A stretch of 42,851 bases of DNA, from NCBI RefSeq assembly GCF_018614915.1, contig NZ_JAGGNU010000067.1, positions 1-42,851 of the forward strand, given 5' to 3'. Within the stretch, counting starts at the first letter, position 1; each line of letters begins with the position of its first letter. The notes under the pieces are model-generated. The model worked only from the letters and a program-made list of their open reading frames with translations, ran no database searches and was not told where the DNA came from. The stretch is from Variovorax paradoxus. GTDB taxonomy: Bacteria > Pseudomonadota > Gammaproteobacteria > Burkholderiales > Burkholderiaceae_C. The position numbers were made by a program, and so were the translations under genes. Of the stretch, positions 15,950 through 24,179 are shown piece after piece.

Positions 15950-17689
15950 TCAGAACTCCGTCCACTCACCGGAGGCCGTATGGCCCACGGCAAGCTGCGG
16001 CTCGCGCCGCTTCGGCGGCAAGGCCTTGCGTGCAGGCGCGGCCGGCTTGGCCGGCGCCTTCAGCGCCGGCGCCACGCGCTTCGAGGGCAATGCCGGCCGG
16101 CTTCGGGCCTGCACCTGCGCGAGCACCACGGTGGCCTCTTCCTTGCCGAGCTTGAACACGCTGACCGTCTGCGAGAGGCTGCCGGCCTGCTCCTGCAGCG
16201 ACTGTGCGGCGGCCGAAGCTTCTTCCACCAGCGCCGCGTTCTGCTGCGTCACCTGGTCCATCTGCGTGATGGCCTGGTTGATCTGCTCGATGCCTTGCGT
16301 CTGCTCGTGGCTCGCTGCCGTGATCTCGCCCATAATGTCGGTCACCCGCTTCACGCTGTCGACGATCTCGTCCATGGTGCGGCCTGCTTCGGCGACCTGC
16401 TTGCTGCCTTCCTCGACCTTCTCCACCGAGTTGCCGATCAGGGTCTTGATTTCCTTGGCTGCCGCGGCCGAGCGCTGGGCCAGGCTGCGCACTTCCGAAG
16501 CCACGACCGCGAAGCCACGGCCTTGTTCGCCGGCCCGCGCGGCTTCCACCGCCGCATTGAGCGCCAGGATGTTGGTCTGGAAGGCGATGCCGTCGATCAC
16601 ACCGATGATGTCGACGATCTTCTTGGAAGACGCATTGATCGAACCCATGGTGTCGACCACCTGGCTCACCACGCTGCCGCCCTTCACCGCCACTTCGGAG
16701 GCCGAGACGGCCAGCTGATTCGCTTGGCGCGCGTTGTCCGCGTTCTGCTTGACGGTGGAGGTCAATTCCTCCATCGAAGCTGCGGTCTGCTGCAACGAGC
16801 TCGCCTGTTCCTCGGTGCGCGAGGACAGGTCATGGTTGCCCGAAGCGATCTGGCCCGAGGCCGTCGCGATGGTGTCGGTGCCGGCGCGCACTTCGCCGAC
16901 CACACGGGCCAGGCTCTCGTTCATGTTCTTCAGCGCATGCATCAGCTGGCCGGTCTCATCGCGCGAATCGACCTTGATCTGCGCGCTGAGGTCGCCGCTC
17001 GCCACCGTCTCCGCCACCTTGACGGCACGGCCGAGCGGCCGGGTGATGCTGCGGGCGATCAGGAAGGCGCAGGCGCCGCCGATCAAGAGCGTGAGCACGG
17101 TGAGCGCGATGCCGAGATTGAAGCTCTGCGCGTTCGCGTCGTCGATCGCGCGGCTCATGTCGTCGATCGCCTTGCGCTCGAGTGCCAGCAGTTCGAGCAC
17201 GCGGCTTTCGTAGGCCTTGGCGGCCGGCTGGAAGACATCCTTGAAGACGGTCTCCGTGTCCGCCGCGTTGCCGCTCGCCTTCGCCTTCTGCACCGCATCC
17301 TTGGCCAGCTGGTACTTGGCCCGCAGCTCGACGATGGACTTGAAGCTCGACTTCTCGAGGTCGGTCACCAGCAGGGCTTCGACCTTGGCCATGGTCTCGC
17401 CGCCCTTCTTGACGCTGTCGGAAATCACGTCGGCAAAAGTGACAGGCAGCGTTTCGTCGGTGGTCTTGGCGATCATCGCCGTGCGTGCGATGGCCGAGTA
17501 GGTCAGCACGTACCAATCCGAGATCAGCCGCTCCTTGGCAAGCGGGCTCTGCATCATTTGGCGGGTGGCCTCGGCATTGCTCTTGGCGCCCATCAGCGCG
17601 AAGGCGGCAGAGATCAGGGTCAGGGCGAGGACCAGGCCGAAGCCGATGGCCAGGCGCGTTCCGATGCGTACGTTGGATAGGAAGTTCAT
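15950..17689 (-). CDS. Methyl-accepting chemotaxis protein with CheR/CheB pentapeptide tail (receptor 2)
   Basis: 579 residues; the ATG at 17689 (MNFLSNVRIGTRLAIGFGLV) gives a typical receptor N-terminus, while upstream in-frame codons are antisense-like. TM1 is at about 10-32, a four-helix-bundle periplasmic domain at about 33-190, then TM2, HAMP and signalling domain. After the signalling domain comes a flexible linker rich in Ala, Pro and Lys (about 50 residues, KAPAKPAAPARKALPPKRR) ending in EWTEF. That matches the xWxxF pentapeptide that tethers CheR and CheB in Tar and Tsr. Its adaptation helix differs from the other four (VEKVEEGSKQVAEAGRTMDE), making it the most diverged signalling domain of the array. 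It follows cheW (17734-18219) by 44 bases. Confidence 0.92.
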   Translation of the reverse strand: MNFLSNVRIGTRLAIGFGLVLALTLISAAFALMGAKSNAEATRQMMQSPLAKERLISDWYVLTYSAIARTAMIAKTTDETLPVTFADVISDSVKKGGETMAKVEALLVTDLEKSSFKSIVELRAKYQLAKDAVQKAKASGNAADTETVFKDVFQPAAKAYESRVLELLALERKAIDDMSRAIDDANAQSFNLGIALTVLTLLIGGACAFLIARSITRPLGRAVKVAETVASGDLSAQIKVDSRDETGQLMHALKNMNESLARVVGEVRAGTDTIATASGQIASGNHDLSSRTEEQASSLQQTAASMEELTSTVKQNADNARQANQLAVSASEVAVKGGSVVSQVVDTMGSINASSKKIVDIIGVIDGIAFQTNILALNAAVEAARAGEQGRGFAVVASEVRSLAQRSAAAAKEIKTLIGNSVEKVEEGSKQVAEAGRTMDEIVDSVKRVTDIMGEITAASHEQTQGIEQINQAITQMDQVTQQNAALVEEASAAAQSLQEQAGSLSQTVSVFKLGKEEATVVLAQVQARSRPALPSKRVAPALKAPAKPAAPARKALPPKRREPQLAVGHTASGEWTEF

Positions 17690-17733
17690 TGCTGGCCGTG
17701 GTGTTGAATGGGATTGGATGGGTGCGATGGCTT

Positions 17734-18219
17734 TCACGCTGCGATCTTCTCGACCAGGCCCATCTCTTCGCTCGACATCAAGCGATCGATGTCCACCAGG
17801 ATCAGCATCCGCTCCTCCAGCGTGCCCAGGCCGATCAGGTAGTCCGTGTCCAGCACCGATCCCATCTCCGGCGCCGGCTTGATCTGCTCCGCCGTCAGCG
17901 TGATCACGTCCGACACGCTGTCCACCACCATCCCCACCACCCGCCCGCCGATGTTCAGCACGATCACCACCGTGAACTGGTCGTAGCTCGGCGTGCCCAG
18001 CTTGAACTTGATGCGCATGTCGATGATCGGAACGATGATCCCGCGCAGGTTCACCACCCCCTTGATGTACTCCGGCGCGTTCGCGATCCGCGTCACCGCG
18101 TCGTAGCCGCGCAGCTCCTGCACCTTCTGGATGTCGATGCCGTACTCCTCCTCGCCCAGCGTGAAGGAAAGGAATTCCAGCGGCCTCACGGCCTGTTTCG
18201 AGCTTTCTGTCGTGTTCAT
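17734..18219 (-). CDS. cheW: Chemotaxis coupling protein CheW, copy 1
   Basis: 161 residues. SH3-like CheW fold throughout (LGEEEYGIDIQKVQELRGY, NLRGIIVPIIDMR, ILVDIDRLM). It links receptors to the kinase CheA at the cytoplasmic face of the receptor array. Residues 19-155 are identical to CheW copy 2 at 23656-24165. Only the first 18 residues and the last few (VEKIAA versus IEKMAA) differ. DNA identity over that core is almost complete, pointing to recent duplication or gene conversion. It lies 17 bases after receptor 3 and 44 bases before receptor 2. No cheA, cheR, cheB, cheY or cheZ is in the window. Confidence 0.95.
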   Translation of the reverse strand: MNTTESSKQAVRPLEFLSFTLGEEEYGIDIQKVQELRGYDAVTRIANAPEYIKGVVNLRGIIVPIIDMRIKFKLGTPSYDQFTVVIVLNIGGRVVGMVVDSVSDVITLTAEQIKPAPEMGSVLDTDYLIGLGTLEERMLILVDIDRLMSSEEMGLVEKIAA

Positions 18220-18236
18220 CTGCGTCTTCTTGAGGG

Positions 18237-19832
18237 TTAAAACTTGAGGGAGGCGGGCCGGGCTCCGGCATCGAGCCTGAACACGCTGACCGCCTCGACC
18301 AGGCTGCCGGCCTGCTCCTGCATCGATTGCGCGGCGGCCGAAGCTTCTTCCACCAGCGCCGCGTTCTGCTGCGTCACCTGGTCCATCTGCGTGATCGCCT
18401 GGTTGATCTGCTCGATGCCCTGCGTCTGCTCGTGGCTCGCTGCGGTGATCTCGCCGATGATGTCGGTCACGCGCTTCACGCTGCTCACGATTTCTTCCAT
18501 GGTCTTGCCGGCAACCCCCACGAGGGCGCTGCCCGCATCGACCTTGCCGACCGAGTCGTCGATCAGGCCCTTGATCTCCTTGGCTGCTGCGGCCGAGCGC
18601 TGCGCCAGGCTGCGCACTTCCGAAGCGACGACCGCGAAGCCCCTGCCCTGTTCACCGGCCCGCGCGGCTTCCACCGCAGCATTGAGCGCCAGGATGTTGG
18701 TCTGGAAAGCGATGCCGTCGATCACGCCGATGATGTCGACGATCTTTTTCGACGAGGCATTGATCGAGGCCATGGTGTCCACCACCTGAGACACCACATC
18801 GCCGCCCTTCACCGCGACTTCGGAGGCCGAGAGCGCGAGCTGGTTGGCTTGTCTCGCGTTGTCCGCGTTCTGCTTCACCGTGCTGGTGAGTTCTTCCATC
18901 GAGGCTGCCGTCTGCTGCAACGAACTGGCCTGCTCTTCGGTGCGCGAAGAGAGGTCATGGTTGCCCGAAGCGATCTGGCCCGAGGCCGTCGCGATGGTGT
19001 CGGTGCCGTCACGCACTTCGCCCACCACGCGGGCCAGGCTGTCACGCATGCTCTTGATCGAGTGCAGCAGGCTCGTGCTGTCGTCCTTCCTGAGCTCGAT
19101 CGGCACCGACAGATCGCCCTCTGCGATGCGCAGCGTGATGCGGGCCGTGTGCGCAGGTTCGCCGCCCAGCTGCTTCAGCAGGCCGCGCGAAATCACCCAG
19201 CCGATCGCCAGCAGCACGGCCGCCAGGACCAGTGCGCAGATCGAGAAGCCGATCAGGCGGTGCAGGATCGTGGTGTGAACCGTGTCCACGTAGACGCCGG
19301 AGCCGATGATCCAGCCCCAGGGCTTGAAGCCCTTGACGTAGGACACCTTGGGCACCGGCTTGTCGCTGCCCGGCTTGGCCCACAGGTAGGACACGAATCC
19401 GGCATCGCTGGCCTTCACGGTGTTCACGAACTCGACGAAGAGCTGCTTGCCGGTCGCGTCCTTGTTGCCCGACAGGTCCTTGTTGTCCAGCGCCGGGCTG
19501 ATCGGATGCATGACCATGCGGGGCTGCATGTCGTTGATCCAGAAATACTCGCTGCCGCTGTAGCGCAACGCCTTGATCGCCTGCATGGCCTGCTGCTTCG
19601 CCTGCTCCTCGGTCAGCACGCCCTGGGCCGACAGCGCGTGGTAGTGGCCCAGCAGGCCATGCGCGCTTTCCACCACCTGGCGCACGCTGCTCTGCCGCTC
19701 CTCGAGGATGAGCTTGCGTTCCGAGATCAGGAACAAGGCCGTCAGCAGGACCACGCCTGCGATGGCGCTGAAGGTGATCAGGCTCAGCTTCTTGGCGATG
19801 CTCAGGGAACGGAGGTTCAGAAAGTCGAACAT
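18237..19832 (-). CDS. Methyl-accepting chemotaxis protein with single Cache sensor (receptor 3)
   Basis: 531 residues from the ATG at 19832 (MFDFLNLRSLSIAKKLSLIT). TM1 is at about 15-37. The periplasmic domain, about 38-190, is of sCache_2 type (SGSEYFWINDMQPRMVMHP, then PKVSYVKGFKPWGWIIGSG), a module that often binds small organic acids or amino acids. TM2, HAMP (LGGEPAHTARITLRIAEGDL) and the signalling domain follow. It ends FRLDAGARPASLKF, without the tryptophan needed for a CheR/CheB pentapeptide. The tail may be a truncated version of the linker that receptor 5 carries after FRLDAGA. A FliA promoter match lies at 19877-19903. The ligand is not predictable. Confidence 0.92.
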   Translation of the reverse strand: MFDFLNLRSLSIAKKLSLITFSAIAGVVLLTALFLISERKLILEERQSSVRQVVESAHGLLGHYHALSAQGVLTEEQAKQQAMQAIKALRYSGSEYFWINDMQPRMVMHPISPALDNKDLSGNKDATGKQLFVEFVNTVKASDAGFVSYLWAKPGSDKPVPKVSYVKGFKPWGWIIGSGVYVDTVHTTILHRLIGFSICALVLAAVLLAIGWVISRGLLKQLGGEPAHTARITLRIAEGDLSVPIELRKDDSTSLLHSIKSMRDSLARVVGEVRDGTDTIATASGQIASGNHDLSSRTEEQASSLQQTAASMEELTSTVKQNADNARQANQLALSASEVAVKGGDVVSQVVDTMASINASSKKIVDIIGVIDGIAFQTNILALNAAVEAARAGEQGRGFAVVASEVRSLAQRSAAAAKEIKGLIDDSVGKVDAGSALVGVAGKTMEEIVSSVKRVTDIIGEITAASHEQTQGIEQINQAITQMDQVTQQNAALVEEASAAAQSMQEQAGSLVEAVSVFRLDAGARPASLKF

Positions 19833-19876
19833 GTGCGTGTCTCGAGGTCGGTTGCTTGTGCGGTACTGTCCATGGG

Positions 19877-19903
19877 TTATCGGCAGCGCCGGCCAAAGAT
19901 TCA
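19877..19903 (-). promoter_or_regulatory. Sigma-28 (FliA) promoter for receptor 3
   Basis: Minus strand: TGAATCTT, 11 bases, GCCGATAA, with an exact consensus -10 and exact spacing. It is the same arrangement as the flgK promoter at 14259-14285, and the flanking bases also match (GGCCGGCGCT here, GGCCGCCGCT there). The -35 again overlaps the stop codon of a receptor ending FRLAD. The -10 lies 45 bases before the ATG at 19832. Confidence 0.65.
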
Positions 19904-21853
19904 GTCCGCGAGCCTGAAGACGCTGACCGCGTCCACGAGATTGCCGGCCTGCTCCTGCATCGATTGGGCGGCGGCGGCGGCTTCTTCCACCAATGCCGCG
20001 TTCTGCTGCGTCACCTGGTCCATCTGCGTGATCGCCTGGTTGATCTGCTCGATGCCTTGGGTCTGCTCGTGGCTCGCTGCCGTGATCTCGCCAATGATGT
20101 CGGTCACCCGCTTCACGCTGCTCACGATCTCTTCCATGGTCTTGCCGGCTTCGCCCACCAGGGCGCTGCCCGCATCGACCTTGCCGACCGAGTCGTCGAT
20201 CAGGCCCTTGATTTCCTTGGCCGCTGCGGCCGAGCGCTGCGCCAGGCTGCGAACTTCGGAGGCGACGACCGCGAAGCCGCGGCCCTGCTCGCCGGCCCGC
20301 GCGGCTTCCACCGCAGCATTGAGCGCCAGGATGTTGGTCTGGAAGGCGATGCCGTCGATGACGCCGATGATGTCGACAATCTTTTTCGAAGAGGCATTGA
20401 TCGAGGCCATGGTGTCGACCACTTGGTTCACCACCGTGCCACCCTTCACTGCCACTTCCGAAGCCGACAGGGCCAACTGATTGGCCTGCCGCGCGTTGTC
20501 CGCGTTCTGCTTCACCGTGCTGGTGAGTTCCTCCATCGAGGCCGCCGTCTGCTCCAGCGAGCTGGCCTGCTCCTCGGTGCGCGATGAGAGATTCTGGTTG
20601 CCGGCAGAGATCTGACCAGAGGCCGTCGCGATCGCATCGGTCCCCTCGCGCACGCCGCTCACCACGCGCGCCAGGCCGTCCCGCATGGATTCCACGGCCC
20701 GGGTGATGACGCCCATCTCGTCGCGGCGATCCGACGCCAACTGCCGCGACAAGTCGCCTCCTCCGATGGCCTGCACGTGTTCGCTCAGCAGGCCGAGGGG
20801 CCGCACCGTGCGGCGAATGAAGACGACCAGGGCAATGCCCAGCAGCACGGCGGCCAGGGCAATGAAGCCGGCCAGCCAGGCCATCTGGCGATAGAGCTCG
20901 GCCAGCACCTCCGAGGCGGGCACTTCCGCCACCGCCAGCCACCCGTTCGCTTCGCTCCTGGCCACGGAGGCCTGGCGCCGCCCTTCCGGGCCCTGCGCCA
21001 GCAGCGCCGGTGCGTTGTCGATCCAGCTGCCGTCGCCGCTGCCGAGGCGCGCGAGCCACTCCGCCGCATCGGCGCCTGGAGGCAGCGCCTCGGCCAGTTT
21101 CTTTCCGGCGAGCGTCGGGTGAAACACCAGGGTCGCCGCCGCGGGACCGCCGCCCGGATTGACGACGTAGAGCCCGCCGCTTTCGAAAATGCGGGTCCGG
21201 TTCACCGCCTCGCCGAAGGAGGCCTGCTGCCGCGAGATGTCCAGGCCGATGTAGAGCACGGCGACCACGTGGCCGGCGGCATCGCGCACGGGTTCGTAGA
21301 CCGTCATGTAGGGGCGCCCGAACAGCATGACCCGCCCGACGAACTTCTTGCCGGCGCGCAGCACCGGATAGGCGCCGCTCTTGCGGTCGAGCAGGGTTCC
21401 GATGGCCCGCTCGCCGTTCTCCTTCTTGACCGAGGTCGTGACCCGGCGGAAATCTTCGCCCTGGGCCACGAACACCGTCGCATTGGCGCCGGGAAAATCG
21501 CGCGCGAAGGCATCCACTTCGGCGGTGGAGGTGCCGTTGATTGCCGTACCGTAGCTCGTCAACAGTCCCTGCGCGGCGTCCTCGAGGGCAAAGGTCGCGG
21601 CAAACTGGCGCCGGAAGACACCGAAGGCGTTCTCCGCGTTCAGCTGCATGGTCTGGTCGAAGATGTCCAGCGAGCGAGCGATCGCCTCGGCCTTGGCATT
21701 GGCGTACTGCGCCGCGCTGCGCTGCTGCTGCGAAGAGGCCAGCGCATAGAAGACCGCCAGCACGAGCACCGTGAGCGCGAGCATCGCCACGCCGGCCCTG
21801 AGGGTCAGGGTGCGCGCCAGCGAGACGAAGGGGAGCGCTGTTCTTGTTCTCAT
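19901..21853 (-). CDS. Methyl-accepting chemotaxis protein with Cache3-Cache2-type sensor (receptor 4)
   Basis: 650 residues from the ATG at 21853 (MRTRTALPFVSLARTLTLR). TM1 is at about 19-40. The large periplasmic domain, about 41-340, has the Cache3/Cache2 pattern (RKSGAYPVLRAGKKFVGRV, then YEPVRDAAGHVVAVLYIGLD) and a second subdomain (GDGSWIDNAPALLAQ). TM2 is at about 345-368, followed by HAMP and a signalling domain ending FRLAD without a pentapeptide. From LSSRTEEQ to the end it differs from receptor 1 at only two residues (GEAG/GVAG and EIVSS/EIVGS). The shared GTVVNQVVDTM variant occurs in these two only. It begins 16 bases after receptor 5, so they are probably co-transcribed. Confidence 0.92.
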   Translation of the reverse strand: MRTRTALPFVSLARTLTLRAGVAMLALTVLVLAVFYALASSQQQRSAAQYANAKAEAIARSLDIFDQTMQLNAENAFGVFRRQFAATFALEDAAQGLLTSYGTAINGTSTAEVDAFARDFPGANATVFVAQGEDFRRVTTSVKKENGERAIGTLLDRKSGAYPVLRAGKKFVGRVMLFGRPYMTVYEPVRDAAGHVVAVLYIGLDISRQQASFGEAVNRTRIFESGGLYVVNPGGGPAAATLVFHPTLAGKKLAEALPPGADAAEWLARLGSGDGSWIDNAPALLAQGPEGRRQASVARSEANGWLAVAEVPASEVLAELYRQMAWLAGFIALAAVLLGIALVVFIRRTVRPLGLLSEHVQAIGGGDLSRQLASDRRDEMGVITRAVESMRDGLARVVSGVREGTDAIATASGQISAGNQNLSSRTEEQASSLEQTAASMEELTSTVKQNADNARQANQLALSASEVAVKGGTVVNQVVDTMASINASSKKIVDIIGVIDGIAFQTNILALNAAVEAARAGEQGRGFAVVASEVRSLAQRSAAAAKEIKGLIDDSVGKVDAGSALVGEAGKTMEEIVSSVKRVTDIIGEITAASHEQTQGIEQINQAITQMDQVTQQNAALVEEAAAAAQSMQEQAGNLVDAVSVFRLAD

Positions 21854-21869
21854 CGGGATTCCTCGAAGT

Positions 21870-23525
21870 TCAGAACTGCGCCCACTCGCCCGCGGCGCCG
21901 CGAGCGAGGGCCTTGGGAGGGACGGCGGCAATCGCCGGTATCTCGCGCCGGCTCGCCAGCAATGCGACGCGAATGGCTTGCGCTCCGGCATCGAGCCTGA
22001 ACACGCTGACCGCGTCCACGAGATTGCCGGCCTGCTCCTGCATCGATTGGGCGGCGGCCGAAGCTTCTTCCACCAGCGCCGCGTTCTGCTGCGTCACCTG
22101 GTCCATCTGCGTGATCGCCTGGTTGATCTGCTCGATGCCTTGGGTCTGCTCATGGCTCGCTGCGGTGATCTCGCCAATGATGTCGGTCACCCGCTTCACG
22201 CTGCTCACGATCTCTTCCATGGTCTTGCCGGCTTCGCCCACCAGGGCGCTGCCCGCATCGACCTTGCCGACCGAGTCGTCGATCAGGCCCTTGATTTCCT
22301 TGGCGGCTGCGGCCGAACGTTGCGCCAGGCTGCGCACTTCCGAAGCCACGACCGCGAAGCCGCGGCCCTGCTCGCCGGCCCGCGCGGCTTCCACCGCAGC
22401 ATTGAGCGCCAGGATATTGGTCTGGAAGGCGATGCCGTCGATGACGCCGATGATGTCGACGATCTTCTTGGAAGACGCATTGATCGAGGCCATGGTGTCC
22501 ACCACTTGAGACACCACGTCGCCGCCCTTCATGGCCACTTTGGAGGCCGAGATCGCGAGCTGGTTGGCCTGGCGCGCGTTGTCCGCGTTCTGCTTCACCG
22601 TGCTGGTGAGCTCTTCCATTGAGGCGGCGGTTTCTTCCAGCGAGCTCGCCTGCTCCTCGGTGCGCGTCGACAGGTTCTGGTTGCCCGAAGCGATCTGGCT
22701 GGACGCCGCGGCAATCGTGTCGGTGCCGGCGCGTACGTCGCCCACCACCTTGGCCAGGTTGGCGTTCATGCCCTTCAGGGCTTGCATCAGCAGGCCGGTC
22801 TCGTCGCGGGTCTTCACCAGCACCTCGCTGCGCAGGTCGCCGGCGGCCACCGTCTGTGCCACGTGCACTGCCTCGTTGAGCGGGCGGGTGATGCTGCGCG
22901 TCAGCAACCAGGCCAGCACGGCGCCCAGCGCCAGCGCGATCAGGGCCAGTACGATCACGTTGACGCGGCCGGAGCGGTAGAGGCCGTCGATGGAGCCGGC
23001 CGCCTTGTCGATCCGGCCGGCTTGGTAGGTCAGCATGCTTCGGATGCTGGCGTCGTAGACATCGAGCATCGGCACCAGCTTGCTGTTGGTGATCTGGGCC
23101 GCCTCGTCCTGCTTTCCTTCGGCCTTGAGCTTGAGAATGCCGCCGCGCAAGGCGATGTACTGGCTGCGCTTTTCCTTGATGTCGGCGCTGATCGCCTGCT
23201 CCTCGGGCGAGTCCAGCATCGCTTCGAGCTTCTTCTGCGTCTCGGAAATGCCGGCGCTGGTCTTGGTGATGTTCTTCTGCAGGTAGTCCTGCACTTCCGC
23301 ATCGTTGCTCTTCACCAGCGCGAAGGTGCGCACGCTGTTGCTGCTGGTGCCCAGCAGCCAGGCCGCGGCCAGGCGCTCCTTGACGAGCGAGCGCTGGACC
23401 ATGTCCTCCGTGGCATTGCCCACGTTCTGCAGGCGCAGCACGCCGATGCCGGCGATGCTGGCCAGGAGTGCAAGCACCAGTGCGAAGCCGATGCCCAGGC
23501 GCGTGCCGATCTTCCAGTTTTTCAT
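21870..23525 (-). CDS. Methyl-accepting chemotaxis protein with CheR/CheB pentapeptide tail (receptor 5)
   Basis: 551 residues from the ATG at 23525 (MKNWKIGTRLGIGFALVLAL); the frame stays open upstream only because a repeat element is translatable there. TM1 is at about 10-30, a four-helix-bundle periplasmic domain at about 31-190, TM2 at about 193-212 (VLALIALALGAVLAWLLTR), then HAMP (RPLNEAVHVAQTVAAGDL) and the signalling domain. A roughly 35-residue linker after FRLDAGA ends in EWAQF, an xWxxF pentapeptide for CheR/CheB docking. It parallels receptor 2: both are four-helix-bundle type, both carry the pentapeptide, and both follow a cheW gene. A repeat copy (23557-23648) occupies most of the 130 bases between it and cheW copy 2. 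Confidence 0.92.
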   Translation of the reverse strand: MKNWKIGTRLGIGFALVLALLASIAGIGVLRLQNVGNATEDMVQRSLVKERLAAAWLLGTSSNSVRTFALVKSNDAEVQDYLQKNITKTSAGISETQKKLEAMLDSPEEQAISADIKEKRSQYIALRGGILKLKAEGKQDEAAQITNSKLVPMLDVYDASIRSMLTYQAGRIDKAAGSIDGLYRSGRVNVIVLALIALALGAVLAWLLTRSITRPLNEAVHVAQTVAAGDLRSEVLVKTRDETGLLMQALKGMNANLAKVVGDVRAGTDTIAAASSQIASGNQNLSTRTEEQASSLEETAASMEELTSTVKQNADNARQANQLAISASKVAMKGGDVVSQVVDTMASINASSKKIVDIIGVIDGIAFQTNILALNAAVEAARAGEQGRGFAVVASEVRSLAQRSAAAAKEIKGLIDDSVGKVDAGSALVGEAGKTMEEIVSSVKRVTDIIGEITAASHEQTQGIEQINQAITQMDQVTQQNAALVEEASAAAQSMQEQAGNLVDAVSVFRLDAGAQAIRVALLASRREIPAIAAVPPKALARGAAGEWAQF

Positions 23526-23556
23526 GTGCGTCAATTCAGTTCGAGTGTCTGTTCCA

Positions 23557-23648
23557 GGAACACCGCGGAACCGGCTTTGCCGGGCCGCTGGTGTTGCCCC
23601 CGGTGAGGGGGTGGGCGGCCACACGAAGTGGGCCAACCTGGGGGAGAG
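23557..23648 (-). repeat. Short intergenic repeat, copy 1 (about 92 bases)
   Basis: Begins GGAACACCGCGG and ends CAACCTGGGGGAGAG on the plus strand. Internal short hairpins include CCGGCTTTGCCGG and a stem across GGCCACACGAAGTGGGCC. It matches copies 2 (25205) and 3 (27165) almost base for base over the shared parts. All three lie in the same orientation, between or at the start of minus-strand genes. It has no coding role here, although the frame upstream of receptor 5 is open through it. Such elements are abundant in Variovorax-like genomes as I remember. Confidence 0.85.
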
Positions 23649-23655
23649 CCAAATT

Positions 23656-24165
23656 TCAAGCGGCCATTTTTTCGATCAGGCCCATCTCTTCGCTCGACAT
23701 CAAGCGATCGATGTCCACCAGGATCAGCATCCGCTCCTCCAGCGTGCCCAGGCCGATCAGGTAGTCCGTGTCCAGCACCGAGCCCATCTCCGGCGCCGGC
23801 TTGATCTGCTCCGCCGTCAGCGTGATCACGTCCGACACGCTGTCCACCACCATCCCCACCACCCGCCCGCCGATGTTCAGCACGATCACCACCGTGAACT
23901 GGTCGTAGCTCGGCGTGCCCAGCTTGAACTTGATGCGCATGTCGATGATCGGAACGATGATCCCGCGCAGGTTCACCACCCCCTTGATGTACTCCGGCGC
24001 GTTCGCGATCCGCGTCACCGCGTCGTAGCCGCGCAGCTCCTGCACCTTCTGGATGTCGATGCCGTACTCCTCCTCGCCCAGCGTGAAGGTGACCACCTCG
24101 AGGCGGTCGGCGTTGGCGAGAGACGGCGCGCTCGCGTGCTGATGAAGGCTGCTGATCTCTGCCAT
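23656..24165 (-). CDS. cheW: Chemotaxis coupling protein CheW, copy 2
   Basis: 169 residues, ATG at 24165 after a strong AGGAG ribosome site, 14 bases after flgJ. Residues 27-163 are identical to residues 19-155 of copy 1. The N-terminal 26 residues (MAEISSLHQHASAPSLANAD, then RLEVVT) are unrelated in sequence, so the two proteins can probably be told apart only by their tails. It is the first gene of the chemotaxis array inserted between flgJ and flgK, and its position suggests co-transcription with flgB-J. Function as for other CheW proteins: receptor-CheA coupling. Confidence 0.95.
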   Translation of the reverse strand: MAEISSLHQHASAPSLANADRLEVVTFTLGEEEYGIDIQKVQELRGYDAVTRIANAPEYIKGVVNLRGIIVPIIDMRIKFKLGTPSYDQFTVVIVLNIGGRVVGMVVDSVSDVITLTAEQIKPAPEMGSVLDTDYLIGLGTLEERMLILVDIDRLMSSEEMGLIEKMAA

Positions 24166-24179
24166 GTCGTGGGTTCTCC

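Noticed and set aside
18237..21059. A 940-residue reading of receptor 3 with a long N-terminal extension
   Set aside because: The extension is receptor 4 in another frame. The Cache receptor starts at 19832 with a proper transmembrane N-terminus and a FliA promoter upstream.
14283..23525. Long repeated blocks that could be mistaken for a repeat array or CRISPR
   Set aside because: The repeated units are coding sequence of MCP signalling domains and cheW, about 0.4-0.9 kb each, without spacers.
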